A stretch of 64,000 nucleotides of DNA from Vandiemenella viatica (GCA_031002005.1 JARYHS010008074.1:280055930-280119929); one strand, 5' to 3'; numbered from the stretch's first letter, positions 33,232 to 43,429 are shown. Notes: generated by a model not told the origin, from the letters alone. A program made the numbers and translations.

Positions 33232-33482
33232 TTTTTTTACTTATGGCTTTACGTCTCGTCGACGTTGAGGTCATTAGAGGCGGGATGGGAATGGGGGCAA
33301 AGAACTGGAAGGAATTCGGCCATGGCCTTTTCAAAGGAAGCATCCGGGCATTCGCCTAGGGTGATTTGGGGAAACCATGGAAAACCCAAATCTGGGTATA
33401 CGGACGGGGATTCGAACCGATGTCCTCCCATATGCGAGACCAAAGTGTTAACCACTCACCCATCACGCTCGGTGAAATTAAC
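33232..33482 (-). mobile_element. tRNA-derived SINE, family 2 (longer copy)
   Basis: Minus strand: GAGCGTGATGGGTGAGTGGT TAACACTTTGG (A box), ATCGGTTCGAATCCCCGTCC (B box), body TTTCCATGGTTTCCCCAAAT, then CTAATGACCTCAACGTCGAC GAGACGTAAAGCCATAAGT and A8. Compared with 32346-32545 it retains an additional internal segment (33270-33330). Lies in the Gr intron. Confidence 0.85.
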
Positions 33483-34266
33483 GGAGCGAGCTATTACGTA
33501 ATGTGAGGATAACGTCAAATACATTTAATTGTTAATGTTTTATTCTGCTTCTTTTCCAGTTATGATTGTATGGTGAAACATTTCGTTCATTTTAAGCTGA
33601 AACCTAATGTTTCGTGCCTTGAAAACTCCGTTAAATTGTTTATAGTTTTCGCTAATTATACGTAAAAATTTTTAGGTATTAATTTCAAGCTCCACCGTCA
33701 GATGACGGGACGGAAGGAAATATATCTCTGATTTTGTTTCAAAATCTAAGGTTTCACTGAAACCAAGTTAATAGTAGTTCCAACAAAATATTCACTTTCC
33801 AAAGCTTCTGCAAGCATTTTAGCATGTACATTGAGCCTCCATTTGTGGCAAGCGGTAGAAACTTATATTTTATCAGTTTGTGATGGACTTTCACCGCGAA
33901 ATAACATCATTAAATCAAAAGGTCATCCCGTCTGAACAGGAATGATGGTGGGAAGTTTGAGCATACATTATGTACAGCGATTAACCATTCTAAATCGTGT
34001 GACTCTTATGGCAGCCAGGTTTCGTGTCAAGAATGGGACTTGCACTATTCAACACGCGGTGGTTCCTGACAATTGCTTGCATCTGAATACAGGTTAACGT
34101 CTCTCGGAGAACGTAACCATTCTCTACTTATTTGTCAGCATGTATACCACATACTGGATATAGAAAAGACCATCAGATTTCTTATATTCCTGGTGGTCTT
34201 ATAAGCCACGACGATGGTTGGGAAAGAATATATCTACATGAATGGTGTTTGGGCGCTGCAACTTAC

Positions 34267-34527
34267 ATAGAGAGTGCGCTGCGACTCTGAGGCCAGCAGC
34301 TGGCAGCAGGTAGCCGTGAAAAAGATCTTGAGCGCGCCGCCGACCAGCCACACGAGTGGTGTTCCGTGGTGCCCACCCACTACGTTGCTGGCTGACACCA
34401 CGCCGCCCGCCAGCAGTGTCGCCATCTGGGACAGCAGGAACACCGAGTAGCGGCTGGCTGCATGCCTCCCTGCGCCTACCAGCAGGTAGTGGCACCGCCG
34501 CAACTGGAACAGCCTCTGGTCCGCATC
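34267..34527 (-). CDS. gustatory receptor, penultimate exon (TM5-TM6 region)
   Basis: 87 open codons between acceptor CTTGTAG (34528-30) and donor GTAAGT (34261-66); both boundaries are phase 0. It starts DADQRLFQLRRCHYLLVGAG, continues RYSVFLLSQMATLLAGGVV and ends LVGGALKIFFTATCCQLLAS ESQRTLY. The pattern (basic helix, two hydrophobic helices, then a polar S-Q-R-T at the donor) is the part of insect Gr proteins just before the final TM7 exon, which follows at 30717. It is GC-rich like that exon and unlike the AT-rich first exon at 52.5-53.7 kb. Its 5' part, with acceptor, is repeated twice more upstream (34542-34715). Expected upstream exons encoding TM1-TM4 are not seen nearby; the first exon at 52513-53677 is in compatible phase and on the same strand. 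Confidence 0.75.
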
Positions 34528-34715
34528 CTACAAGACAAGAGCAGGAACACCGAGTAGCGGCTGGCTGCATGCCTCCCTGCGCCCACCAGCAGGTAACAAG
34601 ACAAGAGCAGGAACACCGAGTAGCGGCTGGCTGCATGCCTCCCTGCACCCACCAGCAGGTAGTGGCACCGCCGCAACTGGAACAGCCTCTGGTCCGCATC
34701 CTGCAAGACAAGAGC
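34435..34715 (+). repeat. three-copy tandem repeat covering the Gr splice acceptor
   Basis: Units start at about 34435, 34542 and 34608 with CAGGAACACCGAGTAGCGGC. Unit 1 and unit 3 are about 107 bp; unit 2 is 66 bp, lacking about 41 bp that include the acceptor AG and first exon codons. Units 1 and 3 each hold a usable acceptor (CTTGTAG and CTTGCAG) followed by GATGCGGACCAGAGGCTGTT. Units are nearly identical, so the duplication is recent. Confidence 0.9.
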
Positions 34716-35081
34716 AGTCACATTACTGTACTTTTGTGAAGTGAAAACTTCTACAGGCCCGTTACGCGATGTTTGCAGGGGGGTAAATCTGTGAGTTCGC
34801 GTCGTCACCGTCACGCTACCTGATACGCGCGTTGGACGCTTATCGCATAATCTTTATACAAACAAACAGTTTTTATCCAATATTGAAAGAACTTTGCACA
34901 CGTATATTTTAAATAAAATAGAAAAACACTGTTTACACTTGATTTATACAAACATAAACGCTCTCCTCCTCCCCCCCCCCCTCCTCACCTTAATTTCTGT
35001 CACCATTGTTCATACAATCACACAGTTTATATCCGATTTTAATACTAGTTAGCACACGTATCCTTCAAAACACGGCGGTCT

Positions 35082-35250
35082 GGTAGCTGAGCGTATAAGG
35101 CACTTACTTCAGAAATCTCTCTCCCGTCGCGGGTTCAAATCCCGCGGTGAGTAGCAGTTTTTATGATTTGTATTTGATTATATGAGCTATGCCGGTATTT
35201 CCGTGGTTCTGATTCCACTTTAAACTGCAGGCCCCTGAAGAAAGGAATTA
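35082..35250 (+). mobile_element. tRNA-derived SINE, family 1-related, with well-preserved tRNA head
   Basis: TGGTAGCTGAGCGTATAAGG resembles an A box and GCGGGTTCAAATCCCGC forms a perfect five-pair T arm with the B box. The body then has CCGTGGTTCTGATTCCACTT and TAAACTGCAGGCCCC, as in 35425-35660. A functional tRNA is unlikely because the acceptor and anticodon arms do not pair convincingly and a SINE body follows. Confidence 0.65.
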
Positions 35251-35424
35251 GCCTTCTAGCTTCTGACACAATAGCTTGGTAGGTACATTTCCTTCGGGAA
35301 GATTCGACAGATCGTCGGGTTGTGGACTAAGTTGGATTTTTAGTTTTTGAAGTGAAAACTTCTTTAAGAGCGTTGGCTGATTTTTGAAAGGATGAAATCT
35401 TATGAATTCACATTACCAACATGC

Positions 35425-35660
35425 TAATGTTAACAGTATATCCGCTGCGATCTTATGGCTTAGTGATTAAGGTGTCTGACTGGCGAACGAAGGTCACTGG
35501 ATCGAATCTTTGTCTCGGCGGGGATTTTCATAGACCATTGACCCGGCTTTCACCTCCGGCATAGCATGTGAAGTACGCCAGAACTATTCGGTGGTTCGGA
35601 TTCCACGATAAACTGTAGGTCCCTTGTACCTGGTAGCATTACCGGGTTAGGTTAAGACGG
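35425..35660 (+). mobile_element. tRNA-derived SINE, family 1
   Basis: TATGGCTTAGTGATTAAGGT (A box), GTCACTGGATCGAATCTTTG (B box), CTCGGCGGGGATTTTC, CGGTGGTTCGGATTCCACG and AAACTGTAGGTCCC. Collinear, in opposite orientation, with 24262-24530 and 31400-31700. Confidence 0.8.
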
Positions 35661-36899
35661 TTAAGTCAGGGGCGGAAAGTGCAGTCAACTGAAACCATGT
35701 CTCGCGGAATTAATGTTATGTAGTATATTATAGTATATAGTGTAGTATCGTCTTACATAAAATGCGTGATCTGGAGACTGCACACGTCGTCTATAGCTAT
35801 TGGTTAGAGGACGGTAACGTGCCAGCCGTCACTCACGAAACAACAGCCACCATAAAGTTACAATCTCTCCTACATGTTGCTTTTTGTTTATTTACGACAA
35901 CTAGATGCAGAAATTCATCTAAGGAGAAGGGTATTCAATGTTTACGCTATTATATCTGTATCAGTTACACGAATAGGTTAAACCATAACCTAAGAATTTC
36001 TCTGGCAGACGACAAGAGACAATGAAGTTTATTAAAAACTCATAGAAATGTACGTAATCGTGAAATGAAACAGTCATATAAAAAACAGTTATCCGTATTC
36101 GAAATTACAGTCTCCGTCATTTAAAGTAAAATGTATATATTAAAAAAAAATTCTAGCCAAATACTCTGATAATCTTACCAGAAAATATCATTAAAAATTA
36201 TCCTTATTCATTTTTCCTTACAAGCTTTTCCAGAATAAATTACTACTACCATCATAGATGATACTCTTAGTTTTTGATACATGTGTTAGCTATTAAATGA
36301 GATTTAAGTTTATCTTTTTATGTAGATTTAAATCATCAAGAAAATGACTATGTCTAGCCGTATAAATGTTTTTCCCCTTTTCGTTCCAGATAGATGTTAT
36401 CAAATTTCTGCTTCGTTAGTCCTATTTCCTTCTCCGTTTGCACCTGCCACGCTTAAATTGCAAGTCTAAAATTGTACCCCTAGTAACTCATGTCTATTAC
36501 CCGTGAGTCCAAGCCTGCTGCATATGGATTCTAGCCTCCCAAAGGTGCTAGCTACTTAAGGTATGCGATTTCCTAAATTTAAATCGATGACAGTAAACAT
36601 GTATAGTTGTAACAACATGGAACGTTCCATAAAATACAACGTGAACAGTCAAAATGCAGTTAACAAGGGTCGAAATCTTGGAACCTGTCATAATGACCGA
36701 GTCGAACGAGCCAGTGATTAGTGTAGTGAATTCAGACTCGTCTTTGGTAGAGGGGGGTTGTCTGTCTCTCTCAATCTCGCCATCATTTCAATTGCATTTG
36801 ATATTCTAGATTAGCGGACATTAAAAAGACGGGCACAGTATAGTAACATGTGGTACATACCGTGTACGTAGATGCATTAAGGAGATTATACTCTACGTT
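35661..36899. other. AT-rich stretch, nothing recognised
   Basis: Contains no recognisable gene. The 87-codon frame at 35762-36025 has no known domain. Confidence 0.45.
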
Positions 36900-36977
36900 T
36901 TGCAGCCAATCAGTAGCCAGGACAGTTCTGCTGCAGTTGCTTCAGCCAATCAGGAGCCAGGACTTTCATGATGGGGG

Positions 36978-36983
36978 TATATA
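36978..36983 (+). promoter_or_regulatory. possible TATA box of the left arm
   Basis: TATATA within GGGGGTATATAGGAG, about 50 bp upstream of the ATG-containing block at 37030. In the right arm the equivalent sequence is GGGAGTAAAAGGAG, so only the left arm keeps a TATA. Confidence 0.35.
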
Positions 36984-37175
36984 GGAGATACACAACACTC
37001 TCCCTCTTATTGTTTTGCTTCGTCTCGTATGGTTAACATCGTAGTAGCTCTCTGCCGTGTCTGCCCAAAAATTTGATCTTGCTGAGCAAACGGATACTTG
37101 AAAGTGTAATCTTTAATAATTGTTGTTATATTCCACGTGGTTAGATTTTAATTGTTTCATCTATCTTTTTTCCCA

Positions 37176-37994
37176 GATCGTCAACGTGTTTGGGGGATTT
37201 GAGTAATGTAATCTGTCAAGCAGGTGCAAAAAGGCAATACCCTGAGGATACGGCGCCTTCCTCGAAACGAAACAGAATGAATTGCGGTAAGTACACACGC
37301 TTAACGTTATTACATAATTTTCTCATCACTTTTTCTCCTTGTAATATAAAATTTAATTCAGAATCTAAGGGCCTGCCGTCGCCAGCTCTACAACAGACAG
37401 TGCTGACGATCTGGAATTTGCTATCTACCAAGACCGGGCTATCGACACTATTATCTGTGCTACCGGCAGGATCATCGACCCCTCAGGACACACCGACAAT
37501 GGGCCTACCAAACTGGAGTCGCAAAACTATTGGTGAGTTTTACATAATTCGCCTGCTATGTAACTTTTTCCTTAGACGTATCTGCAAATATTTTTTTCTG
37601 TTATAGGATCCGATCTACAAGCAGCTTCGATTGGCCGCCGATAAGGAGTCTTGTGCAAAAATTGCCAGGGTTAAAGTCGACAGTCCTACCACCACCTCTA
37701 CCGATTTTAAATATCAGTACTATTGATAAGTTTTTTTAAAAATAACTACATTATTTTATCAATATTTAACGTACTCATTTGGCGTTACCACATAACTGTT
37801 TCTGTTGTAACAGCACCAGATCTACAAACAGACCCGTCTGTTACTCTAATATGAAGTTCAATAATATCCGGGACAGGTCTTACGCTAATACAGCCAATAA
37901 CACCGGGGTCGCACACCACTTCAAACAGTTACCGATCGATCCCAACATCATCCAGTATAATAGGCAAGTCGAGTGCAACGGCGTCAACCCTTGA
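37176..37994 (+). pseudogene. multi-exon gene remnant of the inverted-repeat element
   Basis: Candidate exons are separated by tiny introns with canonical borders: an exon after TTTTTTCCCAG (37175) ending at GTAAGT (37287); intron of 75 bp to TTAATTCAG (37361); exon 37362-37532 ending at GTGAGT; intron of 74 bp to GTTATAG (37606); sequence continuing to about 37730; another acceptor GTTGTAACAG (about 37810) opens a frame containing RDRSYANTANNTGVAHHFK that ends at TGA 37994. One frame of exon 37362-37532 is acidic with LEFAIYQDRAIDTIICATG. I recognise no family. The right arm holds the related start exons MSAQEYDLAE (ATG 39664) and MSSQEFDLPE (ATG 39545). Confidence 0.35.
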
Positions 37995-38464
37995 AGACAG
38001 GGAAAGTGCTTTTGCTAGTAGAATATATTCCGGAACCATTCGAAATTCTGAAAACTTTAAAGAATCTATAAAGTTTATCAGTGCTTGCTTTATTTGACCT
38101 TCACTAAAATAAAATTCATGAAATAGTCAATGATCCGTCCATCCCGGCCATAGGAGTTCAGGTTGGATTGATTAATGACTTTAAATTACAAAAGAATCAG
38201 CATTTAGAAACCGCCTGAAAGTTCTTCTTAACGAAGATGCATCATATCACAATAAATACTTCCCTGTCTAATTGCTAAAAGGTCTATGCGAAACGGGAGA
38301 CCATGAAAAAATTTAGCTAGTTTCAAGACAGGGACAGTGGTAAAACTCTTGATAGAAACATCTCCCTAGACATTAACATTCAAAATTTGAACCTTTATAT
38401 CGAGGGTCCTCCCATATTGCTCGGCCACTTGATATCCGTAGGAAAAAGGCAGTAGTCAATGATA

Positions 38465-38985
38465 AAACAAAGATGAACTTTGCTTTCTATGCATGATTCT
38501 TACATCTTAGTTAAAGGCGCTAAAGGACACCCAGAAAGAATTACTACATACAAAAAAAGTACACTCCAACTACTACCCTCTCGATTTCAGTAATATTAAG
38601 TTTCCAGTGAAACTGTCAGATATTTCTAAATTTGAGAGGCAGAATCTATATTATTCCATTGATGTATTCGTTTTGGACGAAATCAGTAAAGATAAACACA
38701 TAATTGTCGAATCCCTCCATCTAACTGCAGACAAATGGGATAAACATAGAATCATATTGTTGATTTCTGATGGTAGTAGAAAATTCCATTAGGGCTGGAT
38801 CAAGAAATTATCGAGATTACATAGACCATCTATATCAAAGCATAAAGATGATGTTCACATTTGTGGTAGAAGTCTGAAGCATTTCTGGAGTAAAGAGCTC
38901 TTAGAGTGCCATGAGATTGATTGCTGAAGGGTGAGCTGTCAGATTCAATCTACCTGACGACGAAGAGAAAACCTTAAAGGTTTGG
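38465..38985 (+). pseudogene. Polinton/adintovirus-type DNA polymerase B N-terminal fragment, arm 1
   Basis: Plus-strand frame around 38607-38935: VKLSDISKFERQN, then DEISKDKHIIV, LTADKWDKHRIILLISDGSR, a TAG, WIKKLSRL, SISKHKDD, and a zinc-finger-like CGRSLKHFWSKELLECHEID followed by Cys and TGA. The order 'isKFE.qn..isinVf', 'h.nlLli', 'HY..IK.lsRL', 'SKHk....C..CL..F..e..L..H...C' is the N-terminal part of protein-primed type B DNA polymerases in Polinton/Maverick and adintovirus-like elements of arthropods. Broken by at least two stops, a frameshift near 38558, and loss of the second zinc-binding Cys (Ser in CGRSL). No polymerase palm motifs present. Confidence 0.65.
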
Positions 38986-39320
38986 TGTACGTTCTTGATC
39001 CAACAGTGAAGGAATTTTCGACTATCGTTAGAAATTAACAACATGGTTATATGTTTATCCCATTTATCTGCAGTTAGAGGAGGGGTCCAACAACTATGTG
39101 TCTATCTTAACTAATTTCGTCCAGACCGAAAACATCAATGGAATAGTCTGGATTCTGCCTCTCAAATTTATAAATGTCTGACAGTTTCACTGGAAACTCA
39201 ATATTACTGTAATCTAGAGAATAGTTTGAGCGAACTTTTTTATACATAGTAACTCTTCCTGGGTGAATGTTAGCGCCTTCAATTAAGAAGCGAGAATCAT
39301 CCATAGAAAGAAAAGTTGAT
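38986..39320 (-). pseudogene. Polinton/adintovirus-type DNA polymerase B fragment, inverted arm 2
   Basis: Inverted copy of the segment at 38465-38820. On the minus strand it reads DDSRFLIEGANIHPGRV, SNYSLDYSNIEFPVK and LSDIYKFERQN up to a TAA near 39108, with similarity going on to about 38990 (HCWIKNVH). It joins arm 1 directly; the part of arm 1 between 38820 and 38985 (zinc-finger region) is present only once and forms the loop. Stop codon and frameshift make it non-functional. Confidence 0.65.
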
Positions 39321-40084
39321 CTATGTTTTCAACATTGACTACTGTTACCTTAGAAGGGTAAAACATGACGAGCAAATTACGTAGTAACGTTGGGGATGTG
39401 TACTTACCTCTATTCATTCTTTTTCATTTTGAGGAAGGCACTGTATCGTCCTGGTTGTGCCTTTTTGCACATAGTTGATAGTCCGTATTTTTCCAATCCT
39501 CCCTAATTCTTTGAATTCAGGAAGATCAAACTCTTGAGAAGACATGGCAGTAATATTTGCTAGATTGTCCGTATTCATGACACGCTGACGTATAATCACA
39601 ATTGCTAAATATTATACTTACCACCATCCTTCACCTCAGCAAGATCATATTCTTGGGCCGACATTGCAGAGAGGTACAATGTTAACTGTACGAGACGAAG
39701 CAAGACAATGAGACGGAGGGTGTTGTGCATCTCCTTTTACTCCCCCCATCATGGTCATTCAGGATTCTGGTTGGCTGAAAGAACTGCAGCGGAACTTTCC
39801 TGGCTCCAAATTGGTTAAAAAAGTGGTGAAGTACCCACTTAACAAATTTATACTTTTATGGCTGCATATGATTCACCCATCTTTTAAATAGTCTAGTGTT
39901 GGTTTTGTTTTGGGGAGCCGATAAACAGTAGAGTAGAGGTTTTGCTTAGCTAGTCGCCATGTAACCTCGATCATTTGTCATTATTGATTAGGATACTAAA
40001 TTTTAACAACAGAAGTTAGTGCCAGTACTCCTAACATCATATATCAGTTCCTATACGTGAATAATTGTGCATATTATACTTGTA

Positions 40085-41060
40085 CGTCGACTTAAGCATT
40101 CTGTATGCTGAATTAAAGGACATGCAAACATTTTATAAAATTATCTTCATGCTGTATACACTTGGAGAGGAGCTCTGTGCAGGTAGCAAGGCGTCGAACT
40201 TTGAGCACATTGGCTGGCGGGGTGGCTCTATATAGGGCTGTAACGTGGGGAACAACATACTTTGAGTGCGGAGGGATTATGGCGGAACCACTCTGAAGTT
40301 TTGAGAAAGACCCAGAGCAAATTTCTGATGAAAGACTGCTTGAATAAGAGACAATCAATACGATGAATTGCCATTTTCCGATGGCTTGGATATTTTTGCA
40401 GAACTTTAGATAATTACAGTGACGTATCATGTTAATAGTGCGGTTGCAGCAAATCGAATGCTTGGAAACGCTTGAGCGTAAGTGATAATTGTCAAGTCCG
40501 AGGCTTGAAACAACCCTAGTGATGGACAATATTTGCCTGTCGGATGGCTAGCTAGTTTGCATGGTGAAGTTACTGGACGGCGACTATGGAGAAGAAGACG
40601 AACCAAGACTTGTTGAAGACGAGGCTGCGGAAAGAAGGCATCTTTGGTTTTGACTTGGAGCTGTGGGGTTCGGCGGGGCTTGTGGCTCGCCAACTGCTGA
40701 TGTCGCTGGAATCTTGACTGCTGCTAGCTGCTATAAATTACTAGAACTCACGCGGTCCACGCCAAACGCCCCACGACGACACTCCTCATCATCTGTTGCA
40801 GCCCACAGCATCGCAGAGGCGAAATCTCGCAATGGCAAACAGCTGTTGCATCACGACGCTTCTGACTGCTTCCTCCGACGAACGGAAAAGAAATTTAATT
40901 TGTGCCACAGTTTTACCGGAACTCAGTTTTCATACCCTCTACTGAGCTACACAAATATGAATTGCTTTGCTATGCCTTTTGTATGAAATGAATAATTTCA
41001 ATCAAGTTATTTTTATTATTGTCAATTTGTTAATATATTCATAAATAAAGTTCATTCACT
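40085..41060 (+). other. transcript-like or LTR-like segment of unknown nature
   Basis: Contains CTCTATATAGGGCTGT (about 40226, TATA-like), a GC-richer part (40560-40870), a small ATG frame of 30 codons (40560-40650, acidic, with EEDEPRLVEDEAAE) and a 107-codon frame (40663-40986), followed by ATAAATAAAG near 41041 that could be a polyadenylation signal. No recognised protein family, no clear TG..CA borders or duplicated flank. It may be a solo LTR, a TRIM or a non-coding transcript. Confidence 0.25.
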
Positions 41061-41902
41061 TTCATTTGATATAACGGAAATAAAGATATTAATGTTGATT
41101 GTAATTTCGGGTGTTTTAAAATTTCGGATATGAAAGCGTTGACCACTTTCATTGTGCGTCACTATTTATTGAGCAACTATATTAAGGTGTATTTCATTGA
41201 AACAATTGGAACTCAAAGCATAGTATTCATTAATTTATTTAACACTCGTATTTCACGCCGAGGAATTAAAAATTATAACAGGACAAAATTCCATAAATAA
41301 ATTATTTATTATTTTCTATCAACAATTGATAATGTTCAACGTTACGCAAGTACAAACCATAGTGGTCCTAAAAGGCTATTACTTGAATTGCTAGGTTCTT
41401 TTCTTGTCCACATATCTCCTAAAAACCTGTTTGCCTCCTCCTCAACTCTCGGGTTGCAAACGTATCAGACACCTAAGACCTGAACATAGTTGTCTGTCTG
41501 CAAATATAACCGACACCACGGTTGGATTAATACAGATCAACACGTCTCTAAAACACGGGAGGCACGGTTTGGCACGAAGTTTGAATCATTTCCTTTTGCT
41601 CTTTGTGGAATTAAAGAAAATATGATTATGTATTTTACGTCTTCGATCAGATACGTCTGCCATGACAAACCATTTTAAAATGACACATCCTGTAAACTTT
41701 CATGAAATTAGGAAAGCTACAGCCGCTATCGTGCCTATACTGCATTTAGCCATCCCCGGGACAAGTTCGTCTTCGATATTGAAAGAATAGAAATTGACCG
41801 TATCATAATCGTTTGAAAGGAAATTACTTTGGGATGTAAACGATGCAAAAGCAAAAAAATATCATTAAGTACACTATAATGCCAGCTTCCTGAATTTCAC
41901 AG

Positions 41903-42230
41903 CTCATGGGTATCTTCTGAAGTCAAACTAGAACATTGAGTTTTTGCTATGAAGCATTTCTCTGGTTCTCACCATGGAGAAGACCAAAACAACATACACT
42001 TACTTATTCATGACCGTGGTGCCAACATGGTGAAGGGTGTACGCCTTATGGGCATCTTCTGAAGTCAAAATAGAACATTGAGTTTTTGCTATCAAGCATT
42101 TCTCTGATTCTCACCATGGAGGAAATATAGCAAGGGAGCTTAATAGTATCGCAAAACGTTGGGCTATTGAACAATATACACTTATTCATTCATGACAGTG
42201 GTTCCAACATGGTGAAGGGTATACGCGTGG
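41903..42230 (+). repeat. tandem duplication, about 145 bp unit
   Basis: GGGTATCTTCTGAAGTCAAA ... CATTTCTCTGGTTCTCACCATGG ... TATTCATGACCGTGG..AACATGGTGAAGGGT (41908-42038) recurs as GGGCATCTTCTGAAGTCAAA ... CTCACCATGG ... TTCATGACAGTGG..AACATGGTGAAGGGT (42050-42222). The second unit carries an additional 40-bp segment. It lies just upstream of the hAT relic and may be part of it. Confidence 0.85.
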
Positions 42231-42299
42231 CTGAGTATGCTTCTGCAAGATGTTTCATCCATTTGAATTGTAACAGTATAATTGTAGATCTAGCCTGAA

Positions 42300-42385
42300 G
42301 TGGCCGGAGTGATTGTTAGTGGTAGAAGGGCGCTAATGACCTCGCTGTCGACGCGCCCTAAAGCCACAAAAACAACAACATTAGT
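42300..42385 (+). mobile_element. SINE family 2-type 3' end
   Basis: GCTAATGACCTCGCTGTCGA CGCGCCCTAAAGCCACAAAAACAACAAC matches the 3' end of the SINE at 33232-33482 (CTAATGACCTCAACGTCGAC..AAAGCCA). The upstream part differs from the other copies, so it is a fragment or a related family. Confidence 0.6.
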
Positions 42386-42559
42386 GGTAGACACCTCGTT
42401 ACACATTAAAATCGTTCGTGCTTCGCTCAAGAAAAATCGCTGATGATTCAAAAAGTATATTGCTATATGTGGCTGATCCCGTAAATACACTAATTTGACG
42501 CGTCAACAGTGGTGTTTGATGGTAAAGTGCGTTAAGCTATTGAAGTCCTTTGAAGAATG

Positions 42560-43260
42560 ACAAAAGTAACAAGTTCTAGTCTCTACTGCAATTCCGAAGT
42601 AATATCACAAGTTTCTGCGTTAAAAAAAATATTTAGAAAATGTTGGGAAAGCACAAAGAACTCGTGACTTATCATATTTGGGAAACTCTTTGAAAACTGA
42701 ATTAAAAAGTCGTTTCGGTTTCTTAAGTGAAGAATCAAACTGCTTGACTACGATCTTCCCAGAGCCAAGATTCAACTATTTGGGGTTTGCTGAAGCTCGT
42801 CAGATGATTCTATTGGAATCTACAAAACTCTCGTGCCTAGGAATCTTCCACCAGTAGCATTTCATCCTCTTTAACTGTTAAAAGGGGTATAACGGACGAA
42901 ACAGAATCAACTGTGACTCATTAAGCCTGCTACACGTTTTGGAACTGTTTCAATGAGATATCCAGTATCACGATCAAGAAAAAAGCGTGAATGACTTTTA
43001 TTTAAAGTCATCTCGAATTGATCGGAAGCGTGAACCATATATTTGGTGGTCAGCTAATGCGACACAGTATCAGAATATGACAAAATTTGCTAGAATTTAT
43101 TTTTCAACGCCTTGCAATAGTGTATGTAACCAAAGACTTTCCTTTGAACCTTGCCTTGTTTGCAAGGACAAGCAAAACTGATTATTACCTCCTATTACAG
43201 AGAAATTGATGTTCATTCAGTACAAGAACTAATTTCTTATGTATTTTTAGTTATTTATAG
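42560..43260 (+). pseudogene. hAT transposase relic (C-terminal dimerisation region)
   Basis: Most of the region is closed by stops, but 42987-43181 is open and reads KREPYIWWSANATQYQNMTK, FARIYFSTPCNSVCNQRLSF. This is the hAT dimerisation motif (PLxWWkxN...yP.la.lAr.yL.iPaTSv.sERlFS), with NQRLS in place of SERLFS. Further downstream EKLMFI-like sequence appears after a shift. hAT transposases are cut-and-paste enzymes; the RNase H core is not recognisable here. Dead copy. Confidence 0.7.
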
Positions 43261-43334
43261 TGTTTTATTTGTGTTTAGAATTATTATTTGTGAATTGAAA
43301 TAATTTTTTTTGAAACTTTCCTAATTTACTGAGA

Positions 43335-43425
43335 ATCCGATACCCGCTAAACCGCCGGATATTGACCTACTACCCGGTATCCGGCCTATCCGGCCAATAT
43401 TTACTATGCGGCCGGATAGTTGCAA
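43335..43425 (+). repeat. CCGGATA-rich subterminal repeats, probable hAT end
   Basis: GCCGGATATT, CCGGTATCCGG, CCTATCCGGCC and GCGGCCGGATAG occur in 70 bp as direct and inverted copies. Clusters of short GC palindromes of this sort are typical transposase-binding repeats near hAT ends, and a hAT relic lies 75 bp upstream. Confidence 0.55.
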
Positions 43426-43429
43426 TATA

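Larger units (their letters stand above)
36900..39840. mobile_element. 2.9-kb long-inverted-repeat element with Polinton-like polymerase fragments
   Basis: The outer arms are imperfect inverted repeats. Left, from about 36905: CCAATCAGTAGCCAGGACAG, GCTGCAGTTGCTTCAGCCAA, TTGCTTCGTCTCGT. Right (reverse complement, from about 39835): CCAATTTGGAGCCAGGAAAG, GCTGCAGTTCTTTCAGCCAA, TTGCTTCGTCTCGT. Similarity continues inward for over 400 bp on each side, including GTGCAAAAAGGCA and GGTAAGTACACA blocks. The centre holds a second inverted repeat made of polymerase fragments (38465-39320). I see no integrase, no terminal 5-6 bp duplication and no defined outermost bases, so superfamily is open: a Polinton/adintovirus derivative or foldback element built from one. 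Confidence 0.65.

Noticed and set aside
34356..34739. 127-codon plus-strand frame rich in Pro, Gln and Ala
   Set aside because: Antisense to the Gr exon and its tandem repeat; open only because the region is GC-rich.
34960..34985. poly-C tract as a MITE end
   Set aside because: No CTACGTGG or GTGCAC terminal motif nearby; simple low-complexity run.
35082..35152. possible genuine tRNA gene
   Set aside because: The T arm is perfect but acceptor and anticodon stems do not pair well, and a SINE body follows directly.
40113..40529. 138-codon minus-strand frame
   Set aside because: Cys/Ser-rich without any family motif or transmembrane pattern; also considered and rejected as the missing N-terminal Gr exon.
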